Shown one piece after another: positions 1 through 6,039 of a stretch of 6,039 nt of DNA (position 1 is its first letter; each line of letters opens with the position of its first letter). A program made the position numbers and the translations under genes. The notes beneath the pieces are model-generated. The model worked only from the letters and a program-made list of their open reading frames with translations, ran no database searches and had not been told where the DNA came from. Location of the stretch: NCBI GenBank assembly GCA_016793685.1, contig JAEULX010000273.1, forward strand, positions 1-6,039, given 5' to 3'. Source of the stretch: Bradyrhizobiaceae bacterium (GTDB taxonomy: Bacteria > Pseudomonadota > Alphaproteobacteria > Rhizobiales > Xanthobacteraceae).

Positions 1-43
1 ATACACTGAGCAGACCGTCGTTGTTGCAGGCATGGTGATGTGA
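1..43 (+). CDS. Possible 3' end of an upstream gene (partial)
   Basis: One forward frame is open from position 2 to a TGA at 41-43 and would encode the tail YTEQTVVVAGMVM. The other two forward frames close earlier, at 7-9 and 36-38. The TGA overlaps the GTG start of the cytochrome gene in a 4-nt GTGA junction, a typical arrangement for translationally coupled genes in one operon. Only 13 codons are visible, so no function can be given and the frame could be open by chance. The overlap is the only positive argument. Confidence 0.35.
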   Translation, partial: YTEQTVVVAGMVM

Positions 44-2532
44 AGGGCGGCTCGCGCAAAGCCAAGAAAACAAGCGCGCCGGCGAGGGGCGCGCCGGATG
101 CAGCTCCTGACATGCAGGCGCGGGTGGGGGCGCAGAATAACCATGCGCGTTCCGGCGGCGTTGCGTTCGGCAAAGTGCGCGGGTGGATTGCCGTCGGGCT
201 CATGGCCATTGGCGTTGTCGCCTGCGGATTCGCCTGGCGGTCCCTGGCCGATGACACCGTTGTGCCTTCGGCCGCAACGTCCGCTGCAGCGACCGCCGCC
301 TTCGTCGGCAGCGAAACCTGCGCCGGCTGTCATCGGGCTGAAGCGGAGCACTGGCGCACGTCGCAGCACAAGCACGCGATGGATCACGCGACGGACACGT
401 CCGTGCTCGGCGATTTCAACGATGCGCATGTCGATTATTACGGCGTGCGCTCTCGCTTCTTCCGCAAGGACGGCAAATTTTTTGTCGAGACCGACGGGCC
501 GGACGGAAAGCTCGCGACGTTCGAGATCAAGTACACGTTCGGCCTCGATCCGCTGCAGCAATATCTGGTCGAATTCCCGGACGGGCGGCTGCAGGCGCTC
601 TCGATCGCCTGGGACAGCCGGCCCAAGGAGCAAGGCGGACCGCGCTGGTTCCATCTCTATCCGAACGAAGAGATCCGCCACGACGATTTTCTGCACTGGA
701 CCAAGCTGAACCAGAACTGGAATTTCATGTGCGCCGAATGCCACTCCACCGGCGTTCGCAAGAACTACGACGCGGCGACGGATCGCTTCGCCACAAGCTG
801 GGCCGAGATCAGCGTCGGCTGCGAAGCCTGCCACGGCCGTGGCTCGCGTCATGTCGCGTGGGCGCGGAACAAGCAGAGCGGACGAGCGAGCGGACAAGAC
901 GATGATCCCGATAAGGGACTCGTCGTGCGGTTCGATGAACGAAGCAATGTCACATGGCCGCTCAACCGTGCGACCGGCAATCCGGAGCGCAGCGCTGCGC
1001 CCGCCACTCTGCGCAAGGAGGTGGAAACCTGCGGGCTGTGCCATGCGCGCCGCGGTGTCTTTTCCGAGGACTGGGTGCCGGGGCGATGGCTGTCCGATAC
1101 GCACATCGTCTCGCCGATCGCCCGCGGGCTTTACCAGGCCGACGGCCAGATGCTCGACGAGGTCTACAATTACGGCTCGTTCAAGCAGAGCAAAATGTTC
1201 GCCGCCGGCGTCACCTGCAGCGACTGCCACGATCCGCACAGCGCCAAGCTGCGGTTTCCTGGCGACAACACCTGCCTGCAGTGCCACGCGTCAGACGTCT
1301 ATGCAAACGAGCGGCACACGCGGCATGCAAGCGTGACCCCGCCGGTGACCTGCGTCGCCTGCCACATGCCGGCGCGCACCTACATGGTGGTCGACGTGCG
1401 TCACGACCACAGCTTCCGTATTCCGCGGCCCGACCTCTCGGCAAAGCTGGGCGCACCCAACGCCTGCAACGATTGCCATGCGGACAAGTCGGCCGCCTGG
1501 GCTGCCGCCGCCATCGCGGGTTGGCACGGTCCGAACCGCAAAGGCATGCAGACGTTCGGAGAAGCGTTCGATGCGGCGTGGACCGGCAAGGCGACAGCCG
1601 CCGACAAGCTGGCAGCCGTCGCCGGTGCAGGCGGCACGCCGGCTATTGTGCGGGCAAGCGCGCTTGCCGAGCTTGCGCCTTATGTTTCGCCGGCCGCCAT
1701 CGACTTGGCGCGGGCGGGCCTTGCCGATCCCGATCCGATGGTGCGGATCGGCGCGCTCGATATGTTGGAGAACATTCCGCCGGCCAGGATTTGGCCGCTT
1801 GTCTCTCCGCTTTTGTCCGATCCGAGCCAAGGCGTGCGCCTTCGCGCGGCCGCGCTTCTCGCCAGCGTTTCGCCCGCGAGTCTGGCGCCCGCCGATCGCG
1901 AACGCCTCGAGCGGGCAACGGCGGAATTCATGGCGGCGCAACGCCTCAATGCTGATCGCCCGGAATCGCGTTCCACGCTCGGAAGCTTCTACGCGCGGCG
2001 CGGCCAGTCGGCGGAAGCGGAAAGCGAATACAAGGCCGCGTTGCGGCTCAGCGCGCAATACGGACCGGCGGCGATCAACCTTGCCGAGCTGTATCGGCGG
2101 CAAGGGCGCGATGCCGACGGCGAGGGGGTGCTGCGTGCGGCAGTCGCGGCTTCGCCGCGCGATGCCGGGCTGCACCATGCGTTGGGGTTGGCGCTGGTGC
2201 GTCTCGGTCGCCGCGACGAGGCTGTTGCGCAAGTGCGGCAGGCGGCCGAACTTGCCCCGGAGCAATCGAGATACGCCTATGTCTATGCCGTGGGCCTGCA
2301 TTCGACCGGCCACGCCGCGCAAGCGATGACCGTTCTGACGGACGCCCTCGCGCGGCATCCCGACGATCGGGCCATTCTCGGAGCGCTCGTCAGCTTCAGC
2401 CGCGATGCAGGAGACCTGACGGCCGCGCTCCACTATGCCGAGCGGCTCGCCGCGATCACGCCCGACAACAGCGAGCTCGCGGCGCTCATCGACCAGCTCC
2501 GGCGCGCAGCGAAGAAGCCGGACGGCCGGTAA
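40..2532 (+). CDS. Membrane-anchored octahaem c-type cytochrome with HEAT-like and TPR domains
   Basis: This is a probable periplasmic electron-transfer or redox protein; its substrate and partner are unknown. A hydrophobic segment at about residues 49-66, preceded by basic residues, should export and anchor it. Eight CXXCH haem-binding motifs start at C94, C231, C261, C331, C393, C412, C438 and C476. Many further histidines (for example in HKHAMDH near 110-116 and RHDHSFRIPRPD at 454-465) could be distal ligands. This part resembles the cytochrome c554/paired-CXXCH families. Residues about 520-615 look like HEAT repeats (LADPDPMVRIGALDML, LLSDPSQGVRLRAAALL). Residues about 640-815 form roughly five TPR units, suggesting a protein-binding platform. 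The last 350 residues contain no cysteine. The GTG start at 40 is favoured by the 4-nt overlap with the upstream frame; ATG 112 is the alternative and would shorten the unusual 45-residue N-terminal extension. A catalytic role such as nitrite or hydroxylamine reduction is possible but not shown, because no non-canonical haem motif such as CXXCK is visible. Confidence 0.93.
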   Translation: MKGGSRKAKKTSAPARGAPDAAPDMQARVGAQNNHARSGGVAFGKVRGWIAVGLMAIGVVACGFAWRSLADDTVVPSAATSAAATAAFVGSETCAGCHRAEAEHWRTSQHKHAMDHATDTSVLGDFNDAHVDYYGVRSRFFRKDGKFFVETDGPDGKLATFEIKYTFGLDPLQQYLVEFPDGRLQALSIAWDSRPKEQGGPRWFHLYPNEEIRHDDFLHWTKLNQNWNFMCAECHSTGVRKNYDAATDRFATSWAEISVGCEACHGRGSRHVAWARNKQSGRASGQDDDPDKGLVVRFDERSNVTWPLNRATGNPERSAAPATLRKEVETCGLCHARRGVFSEDWVPGRWLSDTHIVSPIARGLYQADGQMLDEVYNYGSFKQSKMFAAGVTCSDCHDPHSAKLRFPGDNTCLQCHASDVYANERHTRHASVTPPVTCVACHMPARTYMVVDVRHDHSFRIPRPDLSAKLGAPNACNDCHADKSAAWAAAAIAGWHGPNRKGMQTFGEAFDAAWTGKATAADKLAAVAGAGGTPAIVRASALAELAPYVSPAAIDLARAGLADPDPMVRIGALDMLENIPPARIWPLVSPLLSDPSQGVRLRAAALLASVSPASLAPADRERLERATAEFMAAQRLNADRPESRSTLGSFYARRGQSAEAESEYKAALRLSAQYGPAAINLAELYRRQGRDADGEGVLRAAVAASPRDAGLHHALGLALVRLGRRDEAVAQVRQAAELAPEQSRYAYVYAVGLHSTGHAAQAMTVLTDALARHPDDRAILGALVSFSRDAGDLTAALHYAERLAAITPDNSELAALIDQLRRAAKKPDGR

Positions 2533-2560
2533 GTCTGGTCGCTTGTTTCGGCGAATACTT

Positions 2561-3625
2561 CTATCGCGCGCCGCGCCGCGCTTCGCTGTCCCGTCCCTCG
2601 GCGTAGCTGCGATACCAGGCAACGAACCGAGCTACGCCTTCCTCGATCGGCGTATTGGGTTGGAAGCCGACGGCAGCCTGCAGCGCGGATATGTCGGCAT
2701 AGGTCGCGAGGACGTCTCCCGGCTGCATCGGCGTGAGTTCACACACGGCTGGCCGGCCCAGTTCCTTTTCCAACAGCCGCACGACCTCGGTCACCTCGAC
2801 CGGCCGGTTATTGCCGATGTTGTAAATGCGCCAGGGCGCCCGGCTCGTCGCCGGAGACGGATCGTCGCCCGACCAGCCGGGATCGCCAGTTGCAGGGTGG
2901 TCGATCAGGCGCACCAACGCTTCGACCACGTCGTCGATATAGGTGAAATCGCGCCGCATCTGCCCATAGTTGAACAAGCGGATCGGCCGCCCCGCGATGA
3001 TCGCTTCGGTGAACAGCCACATCGCCATGTCCGGCCGTCCCCACGGTCCATACACCGTGAAGAACCGCAGGCCGGTCGCCGGTATGCCGTACAGATGCGC
3101 ATAGGCATGCGCCATCGCCTCGTTGGCCTTCTTGGTGGCGGCATAGAGGCTCACCGGGTGGTCGACGTTATCCGACGTGCGGAACGGCAAGCGCGTGTTC
3201 GCGCCATACACCGAGGATGACGACGCATAGATGAGATGCCGGCAGCCGGAATGGCGGCAGCCTTCCAGCACATTGAGAAACCCGACGAGATTGGCGTCGG
3301 CGTAGGCGTGCGGATCGGTCAGCGAATGGCGCACGCCCGCCTGGGCCGCGAGATGCAGCACCACCGGGAATCGGCCGGCGGCAAACAGCGCGGCCATTCC
3401 TTCGCGATCGGCCAGGTCGAGCTTTTCAAATGAAAAGGTGGGATAGGGCTCCAATTCAGCGAGCCGCGCGCGCTTCAACGCCGGATCGTAGTAGGCGTTC
3501 AGATTGTCGAGACCAACGACACGCCGCCCGTCCCGCAGCAGCTTGCTCGCCACATGAAAGCCGATGAAACCCGCAGCGCCGGTGACGAGGATCGGTTCAT
3601 CGCCCGCGAGGATACCTGCACTCAT
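2561..3625 (-). CDS. NAD-dependent nucleotide-sugar epimerase, UDP-glucuronate 4-epimerase type
   Basis: This is a cytoplasmic extended short-chain dehydrogenase of 354 residues, normal for the family. It most likely interconverts UDP-glucuronate and UDP-galacturonate for surface polysaccharide synthesis. The NAD-binding Rossmann motif is TGAAGFIG (G16, G19, G22). HLAAQAGVRHSL follows at 91-102, then the SSSSVYG segment at 135-141 and the catalytic pair Y161/K165 in YAATK. GPWGRPDMA (193-201) and MRRDFTYIDD (223-232) are typical of the CapI/LspL-like UDP-glucuronate epimerases rather than plain GalE. The frame extends upstream to a TTG at 3709, but homology begins just after ATG 3625 and the extra 28 residues look non-coding, so ATG 3625 is chosen. 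A weak AAGG (plus-strand 3636-3639) lies 10 nt upstream. The gene converges on the cytochrome gene with a 28-bp gap and diverges from the glycosyltransferase. Exact substrate is inferred; UDP-glucose or N-acetylated sugars are alternatives. Confidence 0.92.
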   Translation of the reverse strand: MSAGILAGDEPILVTGAAGFIGFHVASKLLRDGRRVVGLDNLNAYYDPALKRARLAELEPYPTFSFEKLDLADREGMAALFAAGRFPVVLHLAAQAGVRHSLTDPHAYADANLVGFLNVLEGCRHSGCRHLIYASSSSVYGANTRLPFRTSDNVDHPVSLYAATKKANEAMAHAYAHLYGIPATGLRFFTVYGPWGRPDMAMWLFTEAIIAGRPIRLFNYGQMRRDFTYIDDVVEALVRLIDHPATGDPGWSGDDPSPATSRAPWRIYNIGNNRPVEVTEVVRLLEKELGRPAVCELTPMQPGDVLATYADISALQAAVGFQPNTPIEEGVARFVAWYRSYAEGRDSEARRGAR

Positions 3626-3691
3626 GAGAAGGAAGCCTTGCGGTGTGGAGCGTCTGTGGCGCCCTGTTTCGTTAGGTTGGAGGCGCGGGCG

Positions 3692-3714
3692 CAATATTTG
3701 GGCCGACAATATTG
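3692..3714. repeat. AT-rich inverted repeat CAATATT-N9-AATATTG, possible operator
   Basis: CAATATT at 3692-3698 and AATATTG at 3708-3714 are perfect 7-bp inverted copies separated by 9 bp. Because AATATT is itself palindromic, the site is also a direct repeat of CAATATT with a 15-bp period. It stands out in GC-rich DNA and covers the predicted -10 box and transcription start of the epimerase promoter, where a repressor would act. The stem is short and AT-rich, so a protein-binding site is more likely than an RNA hairpin. No regulator can be named. Confidence 0.45.
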
Positions 3715-3734
3715 GCGAAGCGCAGCGTTTTCAA
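3706..3734 (-). promoter_or_regulatory. Sigma70-like promoter for the epimerase gene
   Basis: Read on the minus strand, TTGAAA (plus-strand 3729-3734) is followed by a 17-nt spacer and TATTGT (plus-strand 3706-3711). This matches the -35 consensus at 5 of 6 bases and the -10 consensus at 4 of 6, with optimal spacing. Transcription would start near 3699, leaving a leader of about 74 nt before ATG 3625. The -10 box lies inside the inverted repeat at 3692-3714. Seen by eye only; no transcription data. Confidence 0.5.
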
Positions 3735-3772
3735 GTAACGTCAAAAATCGCGAAATCACGACGCATCGCGGC

Positions 3773-3802
3773 TTGACGCTACGAGCCCGATCGCCGCTTA
3801 TC
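3773..3802 (+). promoter_or_regulatory. Candidate promoter for the glycosyltransferase operon
   Basis: TTGACG at 3773-3778 matches the -35 consensus at 5 of 6 bases. CTTATC at 3797-3802, after an 18-nt spacer, is a poor -10 that loosely resembles the CTATAT-like boxes of alphaproteobacteria. Start of transcription would be near 3809, giving a leader of about 88 nt before ATG 3897. The -35 is convincing and the -10 is not, so this is tentative. It is the best rightward candidate I see in the divergent region. Confidence 0.3.
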
Positions 3803-3856
3803 ACCGCATTGCGCACAGCATTTGCTCATGCGAATTGCCAAGAGGAGAGCCAGCAG

Positions 3857-3892
3857 GTGCCTTGCCGCTCGACCGCCGCGAAAATACGATAG
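3857..3892 (+). CDS. Possible 11-codon leader ORF upstream of the glycosyltransferase
   Basis: GTG at 3857 lies 9 nt after a strong Shine-Dalgarno sequence, GAGGAG (3842-3847), and opens an 11-codon frame, MPCRSTAAKIR, ending in TAG at 3890-3892. Its stop is 4 nt before the glycosyltransferase ATG at 3897, which has no recognisable ribosome binding site of its own. That layout would suit translational coupling by reinitiation. Against it, the peptide has no recognisable character, a frame this short can be chance, and the GAGGAG may have no role. Confidence 0.2.
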   Translation: MPCRSTAAKIR

Positions 3893-3896
3893 AGCG

Positions 3897-4895
3897 ATGT
3901 TGACGGTCATATTGCCGAACTTCAATCATGCCCGGTTTCTTGGCCAGGCGCTGGGGGCGCTGGTCAAACAGAGCAAACCTGCCGACGAAGTCATTATCAT
4001 TGACGATGCATCGACCGACGACAGCGTCGCGGTCATCGAATCATGGCTTCCGCGCTTTACTAACGCGCGGCTTGTGCGCAATCGAACGAACCTCGGCGTC
4101 GTCAGGAACATGAACCTCGGACTGGAGATGGCCGCCGGCTCCGAAATCGTTTTCGTGGCCGCCGACGACGTCGTCTATCCCCGATTCTTTGAAACGTTGC
4201 TCGCGTTGCTTTCGCAATATCCCGAGGCTGCATTTGCGTCCGCGCGAACCGACATAATCGATTCCAAAGGCGATCGTGTAGACACATTGAATGCGCCGGT
4301 GCCGCTGGATCGGCCGGGCTATATCGAAGCCGGTATAGCCGCAGAGCTGTTGATGTATGACGAAGCCTGGTTTACCGGGAACGCAACCATTTTTCGCTGC
4401 GCGCCGCTCTTGGAAATCGGCGGTTTTCCCGAAGACCTCGCCGCCTTCACGGATGGATATGTTTCGCGCGTACTCGCCGCAAAATTCGGGAGCTGTTATA
4501 CGCCCGAAGTGCTGGCCGCCTGGCGCCGCATGGAAGGCGGTATGTCCTGGACGTATACCGAGGACATCGCACGCGCCCGCAAACTGGCCGACCGTGCACA
4601 AGCTGCGTTGGATGACCGCGGCGACCTGTTCATCAAGGGATACCCAGAGCGGTGGAAGCGTCGATATTTGTTCGGCGCGGGCCGCTCGGCGCTTGCGAAC
4701 GCACGGCGAAGGGCGCGCTCCGAATCGCTGGCGCGATACGCGATCGCGACGATACGGGAGATTATCGGATGCGTCTGGTTGTTCGCAACGCTTCGTCCAG
4801 GCGACACCTGGGCGGTGCTCCACAGGCGCCTGACGGACGTGCACAAGCATATCAGCCGAATTGATAGTTCCCGGCGCCGTGTCCTGCCGAGCTAG
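3897..4895 (+). CDS. Family 2 glycosyltransferase (GT-A fold)
   Basis: The 332-residue product is a cytoplasmic or membrane-associated inverting sugar transferase, probably acting in surface polysaccharide assembly. The N-terminus MLTVILPNFNHARFLGQAL is the classic GT2 opening. DDASTDDS at 36-43 supplies the nucleotide-binding aspartates, and AADDVVYP at 88-95 carries the metal-binding DXD-type acidic motif (D90, D91). GNATIFR (161-167) and GGFPEDLAAFTDGYV (175-189) match the acceptor/catalytic-base region, with D186 or the E179/D180 pair as base candidates. There is no clear multi-spanning membrane segment; one moderately hydrophobic helix lies near the C-terminus (IIGCVWLFATL). The frame extends upstream to ATG 3828 and TTG 3822, but family similarity begins exactly at ATG 3897, so that start is chosen despite a poor ribosome binding site. 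The next gene follows after 38 nt on the same strand, suggesting one operon. Donor and acceptor sugars cannot be deduced. Confidence 0.9.
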   Translation: MLTVILPNFNHARFLGQALGALVKQSKPADEVIIIDDASTDDSVAVIESWLPRFTNARLVRNRTNLGVVRNMNLGLEMAAGSEIVFVAADDVVYPRFFETLLALLSQYPEAAFASARTDIIDSKGDRVDTLNAPVPLDRPGYIEAGIAAELLMYDEAWFTGNATIFRCAPLLEIGGFPEDLAAFTDGYVSRVLAAKFGSCYTPEVLAAWRRMEGGMSWTYTEDIARARKLADRAQAALDDRGDLFIKGYPERWKRRYLFGAGRSALANARRRARSESLARYAIATIREIIGCVWLFATLRPGDTWAVLHRRLTDVHKHISRIDSSRRRVLPS

Positions 4896-4917
4896 AACAA
4901 AAATGTCATTTACGATT

Positions 4918-4923
4918 GAAGGG
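4918..4923 (+). promoter_or_regulatory. Ribosome binding site supporting the GTG 4934 start
   Basis: GAAGGG lies 10 nt before GTG 4934, the proposed start of the last gene. The ATG at 4903 is in another frame and reaches a stop after eight codons. An in-frame TTG at 4916 is the only close alternative, and it would leave this site unused. Confidence 0.4.
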
Positions 4924-4933
4924 TCGTGAACAG

Positions 4934-6039
4934 GTGAACCCGATTGAAACCTCGCGCGTGAACGGGTCGTTGCTCGATAGCCCAATCGACAAGCCGCGCG
5001 TCGAAGTATCTTCAGCAAAGAAGCTGAACTACGTCCTCATCATGCCCGTCTGGGGCGAGCATCATACCGGGCTTTTCCTGAGCTATTGTCTTCCGTTCCT
5101 GCTGACTGACGGCAACGTCGGCGCGTTCGCCGACCGGCAGCTTCGGGTTTGCGTCATGTCGCGCCGCGCCGATTTTGCGCGGATGAACCAGGACATCAAC
5201 TACCGTCGTCTTTCAGCGGCAGTCGAATTAGTCGAAACGGAAATAGACGACATCATCGATTTGTCAGCGCCGTACCGGGCCATGACCGAGTGCTACCTGA
5301 TGGCACTGCGCGCCCTGCCGAATCCGGACGATACGGTGACGATATTTCCGACGCCGGATTGCGTAATCTCGCGAAACGCCTTGCGAGCAATCATCGAGAT
5401 CATGGAGGATGGCTGGCGCGGCGTCATGGTTTGCGGGCTGCGGCTCACGCTCGAAACCGCTGGTCCACTCCTGGATCAGATTACGGCATGTTCCGGCGGC
5501 CCCGGAAAGATCGGCGAACGTGAGCTGTGCCAGATCGTTCTCCAACACCTTCATCCAATCTCGCTCGATTGCGACGTGAAGTCGGACGAGTTCATCGTCG
5601 ACTGGCCATCCCATGTCTACTGGGTTGCGCCGGACCGCAATTGGCTCCTGGCGCATTGCTTCCATCTGCATCCGCTTGCTGTGCGCGGTATTCCCGCAAA
5701 CGTCGATGTCCATACGACGATCGACGGAGATTATCTGGTCGAGCTCGGCGCCGATGCGGATAAATTTTATGTCTGCGATAGCTCGGATACGCTCATCTGC
5801 TTCGAGCTTTCGCCGAGCGCAAAGCGCGTTCCGGGCCGGCCGGGTCGGCTGAGGAAACGCGATTTGGTCCGATTTTCGGTATCGTCGTGCAATCCTCTGC
5901 ACCGCGAATTCTTTTCGCGGGAAATTTGGTGGAAAACGCCGCGGGATCCGGCTGTGCCGGACAATCATTTGCAGGAAGCGGCGGATTATATCGCAGCAGT
6001 GAAGCGAGGCAGCCTCTTCGAAGAGGTGCGATTCCGAAT
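4934..6039 (+). CDS. Uncharacterised protein of a polysaccharide locus, glycosyltransferase-like (partial, 3' end missing)
   Basis: A frame with no stop runs from GTG 4934 to the window edge, giving 368 complete codons; the C-terminus lies outside. I do not recognise a named family. After about 30 polar residues comes LNYVLIMPVWGEHHTGLFL (31-49), then SYCLPFLLTDGNVGAF (50-65) and LRVCVMSRRADF (70-81). Next are MTECYLMALRALPNPDDTV (117-135) and IFPTPDCVISRNALRAI (137-153), followed by GWRGVMVCGLRLTLE (160-174). The beta-strand-like start PVWG and the acidic PDCVIS turn recall hypothetical proteins beside glycosyltransferases, in which the aspartate (here D142) sits where a GT-A enzyme has its DXD. 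That is recollection and inference. It has no signal peptide or membrane segment, so it is probably cytoplasmic. It lies 38 nt after the family 2 glycosyltransferase, likely in the same operon. The codon pattern and long open frame make it clearly coding. Confidence 0.8.
   Translation, partial: MNPIETSRVNGSLLDSPIDKPRVEVSSAKKLNYVLIMPVWGEHHTGLFLSYCLPFLLTDGNVGAFADRQLRVCVMSRRADFARMNQDINYRRLSAAVELVETEIDDIIDLSAPYRAMTECYLMALRALPNPDDTVTIFPTPDCVISRNALRAIIEIMEDGWRGVMVCGLRLTLETAGPLLDQITACSGGPGKIGERELCQIVLQHLHPISLDCDVKSDEFIVDWPSHVYWVAPDRNWLLAHCFHLHPLAVRGIPANVDVHTTIDGDYLVELGADADKFYVCDSSDTLICFELSPSAKRVPGRPGRLRKRDLVRFSVSSCNPLHREFFSREIWWKTPRDPAVPDNHLQEAADYIAAVKRGSLFEEVRFR

Noticed and set aside
74..97. Direct repeat GCGCGCCGG at 74-82 and 89-97.
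   Set aside because: It lies in the Ala/Pro/Gly-rich start of the cytochrome gene and is explained by low-complexity GC-rich coding sequence.
954..1955. A 333-codon forward frame inside the cytochrome gene.
   Set aside because: It is out of frame with eight conserved CXXCH motifs and gives an Arg-rich product without recognisable structure. It is a shadow of the real gene.
2533..2580. Possible bidirectional terminator between the convergent cytochrome and epimerase genes.
   Set aside because: The 28-bp gap and the GC-rich stretch after it contain no clean stem-loop followed by a T-run on either strand.
1291..2622. A 443-codon open frame on the minus strand, antisense to the cytochrome gene.
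   Set aside because: It lies almost wholly opposite a clearly coding gene with haem and TPR motifs. Its translation is Arg/Gly/Ala-rich low-complexity without domains. Long antisense frames are expected in GC-rich DNA.
2435..3220. A 261-codon forward frame running from the cytochrome 3' end through the epimerase.
   Set aside because: It is antisense to conserved epimerase motifs and has no domain of its own.
4041..5018. A 325-codon minus-strand frame opposite the glycosyltransferase.
   Set aside because: It overlaps the conserved glycosyltransferase from residue 49 onward plus the start of the next gene. The translation shows no motif.
5264..5968. A 234-codon minus-strand frame opposite the last gene.
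   Set aside because: The plus-strand frame is open for over 1.1 kb with protein-like composition and good operon spacing, so the minus frame is taken as its shadow.
3897..6039. Possible lower GC in the polysaccharide genes, suggesting transfer.
   Set aside because: Hand counts of a few 60-base rows ranged from 50% to 68% in this part and overlapped values near 63% in the cytochrome gene, so there is no reliable difference.

Overview
The window looks like chromosomal DNA from a GC-rich alphaproteobacterium, probably of the Rhizobiales (Bradyrhizobium/Rhodopseudomonas-like). This rests on high GC, GTG starts, protein style and a tetratricopeptide-repeat multiheme cytochrome of a type I associate with that group. 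It is an inference from memory, not a database match. I see no tRNA, rRNA, CRISPR array, insertion sequence or attachment site.

Layout: (1) The left edge holds the last 13 codons of a possible upstream gene, whose TGA overlaps the next GTG start by 4 nt. (2) Positions 40-2532 (+) encode an 830-residue exported cytochrome with an N-terminal membrane anchor, eight CXXCH haem sites, a HEAT-like stretch and a C-terminal TPR domain. (3) After a 28-bp convergent gap, 2561-3625 (-) encodes a nucleotide-sugar epimerase of the UDP-glucuronate 4-epimerase type. (4) Positions 3626-3896 form a divergent control region. It holds a good sigma70-like promoter for the epimerase, overlapped by an AT-rich inverted repeat, a weaker candidate promoter for the rightward genes, and a possible 11-codon leader ORF. 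(5) Positions 3897-4895 (+) encode a family 2 glycosyltransferase. (6) Positions 4934-6039 (+) encode a long protein that runs off the right edge. I cannot assign it firmly; it resembles glycosyltransferase-associated hypothetical proteins.

The right half (epimerase, glycosyltransferase, unknown protein) reads as part of a surface-polysaccharide locus. The epimerase would supply UDP-galacturonate or a similar sugar nucleotide, and the rightward genes would use such donors. The cytochrome gene belongs to a different transcription unit entering from the left and has no evident functional link to the sugar genes. The least explained items are the protein at the right edge, the haem/HEAT/TPR architecture of the cytochrome, and the inverted repeat over the epimerase promoter. 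I see no clear evidence of a wholly new system.
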